NCBI GenBank assembly: GCA_004335835.1
Contig: RWJK01001863.1
Location: forward strand, 36,510 to 100,509
Length of the DNA: 64,000 nt
Reading direction: 5' to 3'
DNA from: Scenedesmus sp. ARA3
Lineage: Eukaryota; Chlorophyta; Chlorophyceae; Sphaeropleales; Scenedesmaceae
Shown here one piece after another: positions 47,301 through 56,966 of this stretch. The notes beneath the pieces are model-generated. The model searched no databases. It was not told the origin of the DNA and worked only from the letters and a program-made list of their open reading frames with translations. The position numbers and the translations under genes were made by a program. Position 1 is the first letter of the stretch; every line of letters begins with the position of its first letter.

Positions 47301-48738
47301 TGCTGTAACACAGATATGCCCATTCATCCCATGCTGCCCTTGCAGGACTGGAAGCGGCACAAAGCAGAGTGTGCAGCGGCCGCAGCTGCAGCGGGCACCT
47401 CAGCAAGCAGCAGCGCAGCCGCGGCGGGAAGCAGCAGCAGCAGCAGCAGCCCTTCAGTGGTCATCAAGCTGGTTGAACAGACTGGGGAGTCTGCATTTGG
47501 GATGGTGGTGAGTGGCTCACCAAGCGCTGGCCCAGTGTGTGCAAACGTGCAATTGGTGGTTTGCGGGTAATCATGCAGACTGTGCGTGGATTGTGCTCAC
47601 ACGCAAGTCCAACCTGCTGGCAGCGAGAAAATAATTGGTGTGCATTCCTGCAGCAGCAGCAGGAGCAGCTGCAGCACCAGCACGAGCAGCAGCGTCCAGC
47701 GGCAGTGAGCGTCGTGGTGTTGCTGCAGAGCAGTCTATGTGCAGGCTTGGCACCATATATGCTGCCGCCTGCTGCACGCTGTCCGGCCACAGCGTCTGCG
47801 GTTTCATCACCGAGCACACATCAAGACTCACAGTGCACCGTCCCGTTGCCAAATACATATACTGGCAGGTTTGTAACGCACCCTGTTTTTGATCTTTTTG
47901 TCGTGCCGCCAGATGCCCTTCAACAAGCCAGTCAAGCACATGACAAAGGCTATGAAGAAGGGGCCGCAGTGGAAGGACGGCAACGCGCCGGCTGTGCAGC
48001 GGCCAGCAGACGCCAGCAAGAAGTTCATTGTGAAGATCCAGGCACCCATGGGCGGGGTGAGTGGCCCCAGAACTGTGCAGCTTAGTGCTGCATGCAGGAA
48101 CTGTGCCGCTTAGTGCTGCATGCAGGAACTGTGCAGCTTAGTGCTGCATGCAGGAACTGTGCAGCTTAGTGCTGCATGCAGGAACTGTGCAGCTTAGCGC
48201 TGCATGCAGGAACTGCAGCTCAGCGCTGCATGCAGGAACTGTGCAGCTCAGTGCTGCATGCAGTGCAAGGAGGTTTTGCTGGACTCGTGCGGCAGCTGTT
48301 TGATGAAAGCGCCCCTGGCTTTTGATGGTCGTGCTGTTGGTGCTGCAGAGTTATGGGCTGCTGCAAGTTGCTTGCAGAGATCTGTGCGCGACCTGCTGCT
48401 GCACTTGTTAGTTAGCCTGCTCCTCCACCCCTTGCGCTAATCAGCGTGTGCATCGGCTCCCTGCCTGCCAATTTACTGCAAATTGTTCTTGTCTTATACC
48501 GTGTCTTATACCTTTGCAGCCGCACGGCATGCCGCTGCTGCTGTACGACGAGAAGCGCAAGGTGATGACGCAAGTCAACCCTGCAGACCAGGCACGCGGC
48601 ACCTATGAGCAGCTGCTGGCTGCCATCCGGTCAAAGGGCTACATGGGAGCCAAGCTGTACTTCAATGCGGTGCTGGAGCAGGAGCGGGACTTGAGGGTGC
48701 TGCTGGACCCACTGCCCAGCCAGACACACCACTGGTGA
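44317..48738 (+). CDS. MYND zinc-finger protein, second tandem copy
   Basis: Paralogue of the preceding gene with the same exon plan. Exons: 44317-44451, 44775-44900, 45170-45238, 45411-45479, 45534-45689, 46237-46345, 46660-46790, 47000-47077, 47346-47507, an unresolved exon ending about 47868, 47913-48056, 48520-48738. The MYND finger VCGAEGAMSCSRCKGVAYCS...KDC followed by DWKRHKAEC gives the C-X2-C...C-X2-C...H-X3-C ligands. A Ser/Ala-rich linker and a conserved C-terminal domain (VKHMTKAMKKGPQWKDGNAP; GTYEQLLAAIRSKGYMGAKL; LLDPLPSQTHHW) follow. The C-terminal domain is the best conserved between copies; I do not recognise it. The small intron between 44451 and 44775 could hide another exon. 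Function unknown; MYND proteins usually act as adaptors. Confidence 0.75.
45890..46125 (+). repeat. Two echoes of a MYND-gene exon (5' part plus acceptor)
   Basis: The start of exon 46237 (AFAAAEAALRPAGE) recurs at about 45892-45945 (VLAAAEAAPRPALE) and 46062-46118 (AFAAAGAVLRPAGE), each after an AG acceptor and followed by similar intron sequence (gtgtgtggtggcaggc...gaccagcagct). Confidence 0.9.
48072..48262 (+). repeat. 28-bp minisatellite, seven copies
   Basis: Seven copies (one 2 bp shorter) of aactgtgcagcttagtgctg plus catgcagg, in the last intron of the second MYND gene. Each unit contains tgcagg, a potential acceptor-like motif. Confidence 0.95.
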
Positions 48739-49583
48739 TGGCGTGGTCTGTCTGAATGTATCATGTCAAGTGGCAAGCTATATACAGTGCTGTGAAAGGA
48801 CTTGGGCCTGAGGGTACCTCACCCTGCTGCGGCAGCTGCGCCAGCTGCCTAGCCAGACACACAACTGGTGAATGGACGTCCAGCGTCGACGCTGCTGAAA
48901 GGCAGGCCTCTGCTGGTGGTGGTGATGTGACTGGCGCTCAGATGAAGCAGCTACTGCAGTGTGTCGTGTAACAATCACATTGTGCTGCTGTGGCTGAACT
49001 GGTAACATGATGATGCTGATGCTGATGATTCAATTCGCGTATGTTTCTGCCCTTGATGTGCACCAGACGCACTGCTGAGCCAAGCATCCAGTTTTGTCTT
49101 CACCTGACTGATGGGACCAAACCGCTTTTCATTTTGGAACGAAGCATTGCCTAGCATCTGCCCTGCCTTGTATGCTCTCAGAGCATACCAGTCTGACGGG
49201 GCCCTTGCAAACAGTGACATGTCACCACAGTGTCACATGTTTTGGCGCCAGAGTGCGTTCAAATCATATGCAGTGCGATCCTATGCTACAAAGGAAACGA
49301 CTGCAGAGACAGGTTTTGGTTGTCTTAAAAGGCGTAAGGCAGCTGGATGGCACCGATGCAGCTCGCTCCTGGACAGGTGAGGCGGAGCTATGTGCTGCAG
49401 CGCTTGCGCTGATGTCGCAAGGCCACGGCGGTCCTTGTAAAGATCTTGGTTGTGAACTGAGACAGGTGGTACGGCTACGCGTTGTGTGCGACTGGCACCC
49501 AGCCAACAAGCAGTCAGTGCTGACAGTGACTGACCTGCCACTGTGCTGCTGCTGCTGTTGATGCCGCCTGTTGATGCCATCTG
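48739..49583. other. Intergenic; echo of MYND last exon and possible 5' part of the LRR gene
   Basis: About 48797-48873 repeats, in degraded form, the end of the last MYND exon (ctgcctagccagacacacaa) after the stop codon. A TGTAA at 48966-48970 could be a polyadenylation signal of the green-algal type. The 5' exon(s) of the LRR gene should lie near 49.3-49.6 kb but could not be resolved. Confidence 0.45.
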
Positions 49584-49995
49584 TTGTCTGCTACTGCTGG
49601 CCACTTGCAGTCACGATGCAGAGCAGCTGGGGCTACTCACGCCCTGTGGATAGCTCTGCAGCATCCAGCAGTCAGCACAGACCTGCAAGTCGTGTGTGCA
49701 GCGGCGTGTGTGTGCAAAGACTGGAGGCAAACTGTGCGGCAATACCCTACATGCAGCTTGGACATAGTGCTTGGCTCAAAGCTCTTGCTACAGCAGCTCA
49801 CCAGCTTTCAGCTTTGGCTGCCTCACTATGCTGGGCTGGTCAGGAGCCTGACACTCAATTAATGGCGCGTGCCAGATGGCAGTGCAGCAGAGCATGCGGC
49901 GTACGAGAATGAAGTGTGTGGCATGCTGCAACTCGCCTTGCGGCAAGCGACGGTACCATCAGCAGAAACCAGCCCAGCAGCTACCACAGCAGCGG

Positions 49996-50029
<34 letters not shown>

Positions 50030-51320
50030 AGGCCCCCGGCAACATGCGGCCGCAGCTGCGCGTCAGCAGCTGCAACAGCAGCAGCAGCACCCCACTTCCT
50101 TGCGCCTAGCCCACTTCCGCAGCGACGCAGCAGATGCCGTCAGCCTGCTGGATGACCTGCCAGCTCACAGCCTGACAGCGCTTGACCTGCACTTCAAACA
50201 CAGCATCAGCCACGCAGACAGCGCCCCTCTCTCAGCAGCTCTGGCCCGGCTCAGCCGCCTACAGGACCTGAAGCTGTCATGCAAGGGATGGCCACTCGGT
50301 CTGCATGCCAGCTGCCTCGCATCCATCCCGCAGCTGACACAGCTCACAGCACTACACGTCAAGAGCCAGCTCAGCGGAGGCAGGGCACGCCTCCAGCGGC
50401 GGCTGCAGCAGCTGACGCAGCCGCTGTTGCTGCTGCGCCATCTGGCACATCTCAACCAGCTGGAGGATCTGGTGCTGATTGACGGCTTGCCCCAGGGCAT
50501 TGTGCTGCCACTGCAGCTGACAGCACTGGCTCTCAGCGACTGCCATTGCGGATTGGATGTGGCGCCGCTGCTGCCGCTGCAGCAGTTTGGGGTGGTGGCA
50601 TTCGACAGCGCGCCGCAGCTGCTGCAGCTCTCCGCAGCGCTGCCAGCGTTGCAGCACCTGTCGCTGCGGTACTGCGACCCTAGAGATGCTGCGGAGGCAG
50701 CAAGGGCATGGCCTCACCTACCTGCCTTGCAGGAGCTGAGTTTAGAGTATGAGGTTTTTACACCCACACCCAGCCAGCTAGAAGCCATCCTGCAGGGAGT
50801 TGCGGCGTCCACGCGCCTGACTCAGCTGCAGCTTGCAGCGGCCGTGTTGGCAAGTGAGCATGTTGATGCATCCAAGGACGCAGCTGTACCAGCTGCGGCC
50901 TGCGCCCACCTTGCAGGCCTGAAAAAGCTGCGGGAGCTGCGCTTCAGCCAAGAATCGATCCTGGTACCTGGTGACGCACTGGCGCTGACAGCACTTGCAG
51001 GGCTGACGCGCCTAGAGCTGCAGAAGGCAGGCGATGCTGACGATGACACAGCAGCAACTGCACTGGCATGCTGCCTGAAGCAGCTGCGGCACCTAGACCT
51101 GCGGGAGTGTGGCTTGGGCAGCATGGCATGCTTGGCAGCGATAGCACAGCTGCAGGAGCTGACAGAGCTTCGGCTGGAGGGCAATGGTGGGCTGACTGAG
51201 CGGGGCTTGATGCTGCTGACTGGGCTTTCCCAGTTACAGCAGCTGGGTGTGTCAAGTGACCAGCTGCCGGATGCTGTGGTGGCCAGTTTCTGGGCAGCAC
51301 TGCGGCAGCAGCAGGAATAG
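49584..51320 (+). CDS. Leucine-rich-repeat protein, F-box-like N-terminus, one in-frame TAA
   Basis: One frame runs from about 49584 to 51320 and is interrupted only by TAA at 49860-49862. Before it is an F-box-like piece (ALWIALQHPAVSTDLQVVCA and CVCKDWRQTV). After it follow WRVPDGSAAEHAAYENEVCG, an Ala/Gln-rich linker, and about twelve imperfect LRRs (for example LTALDLHFKHSI, LRHLDLRECGLGSM, LTELRLEGNGGLTERG). LRR proteins of this kind serve as substrate-binding or scaffold surfaces; the F-box suggests an SCF ubiquitin-ligase subunit, which is inference. The true start is not an ATG at 49584; an upstream exon is needed. A related copy sits at the right edge of the window. If the TAA is real, translation of the LRR part would have to begin at ATG 49923 or the gene is dying. 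Confidence 0.6.
49988..50030. repeat. CAG/CAA run inside the LRR gene
   Basis: Imperfect (GCA)n encoding the poly-Ala linker of the LRR protein in the plus frame. Confidence 0.85.
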
Positions 51321-52244
51321 CAGCAGCCAGCAGCAGCAGCAGCAGCAGCAGTAGCAGCTGCAGCAGCAGCCAGCAGCAGCAGCAGCAACAGTAGCACGGT
51401 TCCGACAGAAGCAACGATTCAGAGAGGGTTGCAGCTCCACCATCCTGCAGGTGGTTGTGCAAAATGTGTGCTTGTAACTGAGGTACGTGTGTGTACATCT
51501 GTACGAAGTTGTGTGTTATTGTGTTGGTGCTGTACTAGCATACATTCACTGGGAAAGCATCACGACCAGTGTACTACAGCTTGTGGCGCATTGACCAGCG
51601 GCTTGGCAAGGGTGCCTGCAAGTCAACCGTATTTTGATTGTCCAGTGCTACTTCCGGGGCACCGCAGAAAGAGCAGAGAAGTGCCTATCACGGTGTCAAG
51701 GGCCAGCACGCGCTGGTGCACAGCATAAGCAGCGAAGTTTTACATGTACTGTACACTGGACAGCCCCACAGTTGCTGCAGGTTCCCATGACTGCCAGTGC
51801 TGCTTGTTGCGCAGCTTTTCTGCGTCATGTCGTCACCATGCGGCCAGCTGTGCCACGCAGGCGTCCCGCTGCCCTCCCTATAGAGTCCTAGCTAAGGTCA
51901 CGACAGGCGCATTGAGCACCACCTACTCATGTTCCAGTTGTGCAGCAGCGCAAACAAGAGCAGCGCTAGCGTGATCTTACAAAGTAATTTACAGCTGCTA
52001 CCTGCAGCCACAGCTGAAGCAGGTCTCACGTCTGCTGCTGCTTTGTGCGCAGCTTCTCCGCATCAATGATGGCAGCCAGCTGTGCCACGCACTCGTCCAG
52101 CTGGCCCTCCCTACGGCCAACGGGCCTGGTGATGACCACAAACAAAGTTTATGGGAGTGCTGCTGCGTAGACCAGAGCAACGTGATGTCGCACGATAGTG
52201 TACAGCGGGTATCCACGCAGCTGCGGCAGGCCTCATCCCTGCTG
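51321..52244. other. Intergenic; two echoes of the guanylate kinase last exon
   Basis: A (CAG)n-rich tract (51325-51395) follows the LRR stop. About 52031-52115 is a close copy and 51785-51885 a degraded copy of the guanylate kinase last exon ([24 protein letters not shown]). Both lie beyond the stop codon of that gene on the minus strand. Confidence 0.75.
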
Positions 52245-55200
52245 CTACTTGGTGCGCAGCTTCTCTGCATCAATAATAGCAGCCAGCTGCGCCACGCACT
52301 CGTCCAGCTGGCCCTCCCTGTTGACCACCACGTAGTCAAACTTGTGGATGTGCTGCGTCTCGTCCCTGCAGCAGGGCAGCAGCGGCAGCAGCACAGCGTT
52401 GCAGGATTGTCAATATAAGCCCAGCAGCATGTAACAGCATGCGGCATCTGCGGCATTTGCGAAATGCCGCAACCTTCCCATCGTCAGCATGCATGGCTAT
52501 GCCGATGCATCTGGCAATGTGAAGTCAAGTGCAACTGGGTGCAGTTGATGCTCAAACAAACTCCAGTCCTGAAAATGTACCAGTGTGCACTGCACAACAG
52601 CTGTAACCATGGAATAAGAGCAACGGCAGCTGCTGCTGCTCACCGCGCGGTCTTCACGCGCGTGACCATCTTGTCCAGCGGCTCCGTCTTCCTGCTGACC
52701 AGGCGTGCCACCAGCTGCGCCTCGCTCTCAGCCACAATGAACACGCTCACCACGCCAGGCATCAGCCGCTGCACCGTGTCAGCGCCCTGCAGCCGCAACA
52801 GACAGTGCGCAGTGCGCCGAGCATGTGATGAGTGGAACGCAAGTACAGCTGCCTGTCAGCAAAATGCACGGCCGAGCCCTGTCAGCCACGATAAACAGTA
52901 TCCTGCAGCCGCAGCAGCAGTCAAACGCAGCAACAAAACACAGGAACATAACGCAAATACATGCAGCACTGCCAAACACAACACCCAACCTCAATTTGTG
53001 AGCAAGCATAACAAAAACACCTGCCACCAGCAATCCAGCCTAGACCCATGCAAAACCGAAGATCTGTTGCTGTCGCGCTGTGCTTCCCAGTCTTTTTCTG
53101 TTGACATGCTGCATGCAGTAGCACACCATGGCGTTGATGCTATGGCTTGATGAGTAACATGATGATGATGATGCAGTAGCACACCATCAGCAGCAGCACG
53201 CCTCCCAGCCCCTCACCTGCACGTCTAGGCGCAGCACCACGTCGCTGCCCTTGCTGAGAGCAGCGTCCCCCTGCTGCCGCAGGATGCCCTTGTACTCGCC
53301 ATACACCAGCGCATGCTCCGCAAACCAGCGCCAAACCATTGCCGGCAGGCTTCAACAAAACCTCTACCACCAGCGTTCCCTACCCATACGCCCACCACAT
53401 CACTCCTGCCACATGAAAATAGCATGCACCAACCGCCCATGCATGCGCTCACCTGCACGTCTATGCGCAGCACCACGTCGCTGCCCTTGCTCAGCGCTGT
53501 GTCCACTTGCTGCCGCGGGATGCCCTTGTACTCGTCATAAACCAGCGCGTGCTCCGCACACCAACACACCAGCGCCAAAACCACTGCCCGCAGGATTTCC
53601 AGGAACCTCCACCACCAGCATTCCCTGCCTATGCAACTGCACGTGCCCCGCCAGCACTCCTTGCTCAACTGCACACAGCACGGTAAGTCTGTCGCAGCAC
53701 CAGCACCCAGCACCTCACCTGCACGTCTAGGCGCAGCACCACGTCGCTGCCCTTGCTGAGAGCAGCGTCCCCCTGNNNNNNNNNNNNNNNNNNNNNNNNN
53801 NNNNNNNNNNNNNNNNNNNNNNNNNCCAACCGCCCATGCATGCGCTCACCTGCACGTCTATGCGCAGCACCACGTCGCTGCCCTTGCTGAGGGCCGCACC
53901 GACTTGCTGCCACGGGATCCCCTTGTACTCGCCATACACCAGCGCATGCTCCAGCACACAGCGCCATCGTGCGCACAACAGCACCAAAACCATTGCCCAC
54001 AGGCTTTCACAAAAGCACTACAGCCAGCATCTCCTGCCTATGCGAGTGCAAGTGCCCCACCATACGACACCTTGCTCTGAACAAGCAGCATGCAGCAGCA
54101 GCTTTGTCAGCAGCGCACCTGCACGTCTATGCGCAGCACCACGTCGCTGCCTTTGCTCAGCGCAGCGTCCACTTGCTGCCGCGGGATGCCCTTATACTCG
54201 CCATACACCAGCGCATGCTCCAGCAGCTGACCAGAGGCGATCCAGGATTCAAATGTGGCCTTGCTGACAAAGAAGTAGTCCTTGCCCTCCACCTCGCCCG
54301 GCCGCATGGCCCTGCATGTTACATACCATGTTATGTGACACATGTTCAATTGTTGGGATTCAGTTGGGCAGGACTGGTGCCAGTACCACAGCCCACAAAT
54401 CAGGCGTGTGTGAAGCCTGCTGACTGTGTTGGCGACAGAATGGCTGCTGCTGCTGAAGCTGCACTCGTAACTCAGTGTGCCACCTACTGAGCAGCTAACA
54501 TGCACAAACAAGGTGTGTGTACAAGCGGTACCAAAGTAGCATCACACCTGGATGTTGCGGTGACGACAAAGTAGAGGTCAGGCCGCAGTTCCTGCAAGCG
54601 CTTGATAACTGCGTCCTTGCCCACACCGCTAGGCCCGCTGATGACCACCACGCGCGGCTGCGGAGGCGGCACCTGCGGCAAAGCAGTACTCACTCAGCAG
54701 TAAGGTTCATGTAGTGCGTCCACGCGCATGTATGCATGTGTGTGATGAATGCTCTGTGCTTCACAAAAGCTGCGGGTGTTCATTGATGCTGCTGCGAGAC
54801 TGGCTGGCCAGAAGCATACGTCAACTGCCAGTTGGGATTTCTGCACTTTGTGTTTCAGTTAGCACGTTGACACAGGCATTACAATCATTTGTGTCAAGCA
54901 GGCCATGGTACTTTACGCATGTGCGAGCTTCGCCTACACTGCCTGACATGAGCTGGTTATCATCGCTGTCATGCATGCGGTTGCCGTCCTGCAGCCTGCC
55001 ACAAGCTTCGCAGCCAAGCTTGCCACTGCTCAAACGCCACAGCAAGCTGCATCTGTTTTGGTTAGTTTGCTAAGCATGTTCTGAAAGCCAGCTGCTGCTC
55101 ACCATAGGATGCTGGCTAAGTGGCCCTATGCCAGCCTCTAGTAGCTTCACTGTGTCCAGGACACTGGTGTCTGCTGCTGCTACTTGGTCATCTATGGACT

Positions 55201-55363
55201 GCTGACCTGCTGTGCCTGTTGCCCGGCAGCTGCTGCGGCTGGTGCATAACTGACGTGCTGCTTTAACTGATGGGCACAGGCAGCGTGGGCTGCTGAACAG
55301 CAGCTGCTGCAAGCACCTCCTGGACACAGACACTGTCCTGCTGCATAGCTGTGTGGCCAGCAT
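52245..55363 (-). CDS. GK: Guanylate kinase, organelle type (5 exons)
   Basis: Phosphorylates GMP to GDP with ATP. Exons in coding order: 55363-55103, 54672-54548, 54311-54119, 52786-52644, 52365-52245; in phase, 280 residues. Residues 1-87 are a Ser/Arg/Ala-rich targeting region with a linker. Then [21 protein letters not shown]-loop 100-106 with Asp instead of Ser/Thr after Lys, as in plant plastid/mitochondrial guanylate kinases (rice VIRESCENT-2 type). The GMP-binding segment has [20 protein letters not shown] and [18 protein letters not shown]. The lid/core has [20 protein letters not shown] and [20 protein letters not shown]. The intron after exon 3 is 1.3 kb and consists largely of tandem copies of exon 3's 3' half. 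Confidence 0.9.
53215..54240 (-). repeat. Tandem array of guanylate kinase exon 3 (at least five copies)
   Basis: The 3' half of exon 3 plus its donor recurs at about 54119-54215 (true exon), 53850-53955, 53718 to the gap, 53454-53560 and 53217-53325. The unit is about 240-270 bp and includes intron sequence (for example caaccgcccatgcatgcgct at 53427 and 53827). Each copy encodes [17 protein letters not shown] and [14 protein letters not shown] with small changes (W/R, G/D, L/I) and an open frame. Copies other than the first lack the exon's 5' half and acceptor. The array contains an assembly gap, so the copy number is a minimum. Confidence 0.93.
53776..53825. other. Assembly gap (50 N) inside the exon array
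   Basis: Run of N within the tandem guanylate kinase exon array, as expected where near-identical repeats could not be assembled. Confidence 0.99.
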
Positions 55364-55872
55364 TTGTGTGTAGTGCCTGGAGCGGTGGCTCGCAATCGAT
55401 CCTTGATGTGTGTGGTTTGCTGTCCACGATGATTACTTTGTGATGCGTTTAGCAGCGAACAGCGACGATGATGTAAGGAAAGCACATGCGAAAGCAGTCC
55501 ACAATAGCTCGCTACTTGGGCAAGGCTACGGAAACGTCACGTGGGGTGCAGCAGATAAATTTGCAGCGAGCAACAACACTACAGGGCAGCACGATTCAGC
55601 AAGTGACAGTCACCGTAGAGCCCTAGCTCGCAGTGACAAAGCTCAACACGATCCATGCTGCGTTAATGCTGACCGCTCATCATAGTCATGAATGGTGATG
55701 TTAAGAAGCACACGGACACTGCTGTGACTCCCGGGATGTTCCGAAAGCAGCAGCAGTAGCAGCAACAGCAGCAGAAGCTGCAACAGTTCTTCAATGAAGT
55801 GAGCAGAATCCACAGGTCTATACATCACAACACAAGCAGAGTCTCAAATATTACTTATAGTTGGCTGGAGCC

Positions 55873-56307
55873 ATGGGCAGATCCAGGTGGGCAGCGCAGC
55901 AGTACAAGGACCATTGCGTTGCAGTCTTATGCACTACACCTGGTGTTGGACAGCGCGGCTGTGTATGTGGCGTCCTGCAGCACAGCTGCTGCAACACTGC
56001 AATTTCGCTGCCACATTGCTGCAGCGGTCGTATGGTTGCACCAAGCGCTGCTCCTGCCTTCACAATTGCGCAGGTCCAGGGAGCGGCACCGCCACTCGCG
56101 CAGCAGATCACGCAGCAGGTCCAGGTCAAGGGACAGGCAGCAGCTTAGTGAGGGACGCAGGGACAGCGGCAGGGACAGGTCACAGCAGCGCCAACCACTG
56201 CGCAGGCCCGCAGCACGCAGCAGATCCAGATCACGGGACGGAGACAGGGACAATGCCAGGCGTGGTCACAGCACCCGCAGCAGAAGCAGAAGCAGGTCAC
56301 CACCACG

Positions 56308-56338
<31 letters not shown>

Positions 56339-56914
56339 CTGCGTGACAGCAGCAGGGACGGCTTGCAGCGCGAGCACAGTGGCAGAGGCAACAGCTCTCT
56401 AGTAGGAGAGCGCCGCAGGGAAGTAGCACGCAGAAGCAGGAGCAGGAGCAGGCAGCGACGCAGCAGGAGCAGGAGCAGGGAGCGGCGGCAGGGCGACAGG
56501 TCACCGCCAGCTGCGCTGCGCAGGGGCAGCAGAGACAGAAGAGACAGGTGCGTCAGTCACTGTATGTGTACTGCATCCAGTGCTAGCACGTATGTTTGGC
56601 AGATTCCAAGTGTGCAGGCAAGAGTGAAAGAGCCGCAAGCTTGCGTTATGTATTTGTAGATGCTCAGACCGACACCTTGCTTTGCTCAATAGCCTTAGCT
56701 GCTAGTTGTACTGACTAGGCAGCTCAATCAAACATTTTGCTTTAAAAACATCCATGTTGACCTTTTGGTGCTGACAGAATGCCTGAAACACCCATGTTGA
56801 CCTTTTGCTGCTGACAGAATGCATGCTGCCCCATGCTGCCTCATCTAGGGAAAGAGACCGAGACAGGGACCGAGACAGGGCTGATAGAGAGGGACACAGG
56901 CATGGCAGCAGATG

Positions 56915-56966
<52 letters not shown>

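Noticed and set aside
49584..51320. Alternative nuclear genetic code (TAA as Gln)
   Set aside because: Several genes here end at TAA, TAG or TGA exactly where their families end (TAG in isoamylase, guanylate kinase and the S1 gene), and no other internal TAA/TAG is needed in any reconstructed exon chain.
50822..51498. Long minus-strand frames over the LRR gene
   Set aside because: Antisense to a well-supported LRR coding frame; poly-Cys/poly-Ala from (CAG)n.
53215..54240. Several separate guanylate kinase genes
   Set aside because: Only the same half exon is repeated; P-loop, lid and C-terminal exons are single (apart from last-exon echoes), so this is one gene with an internal array.
56740..56835. 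Possible mobile element from the repeated catgttgacctttt motif
   Set aside because: Only two copies of about 30 bp with no termini or coding capacity; a simple local duplication.
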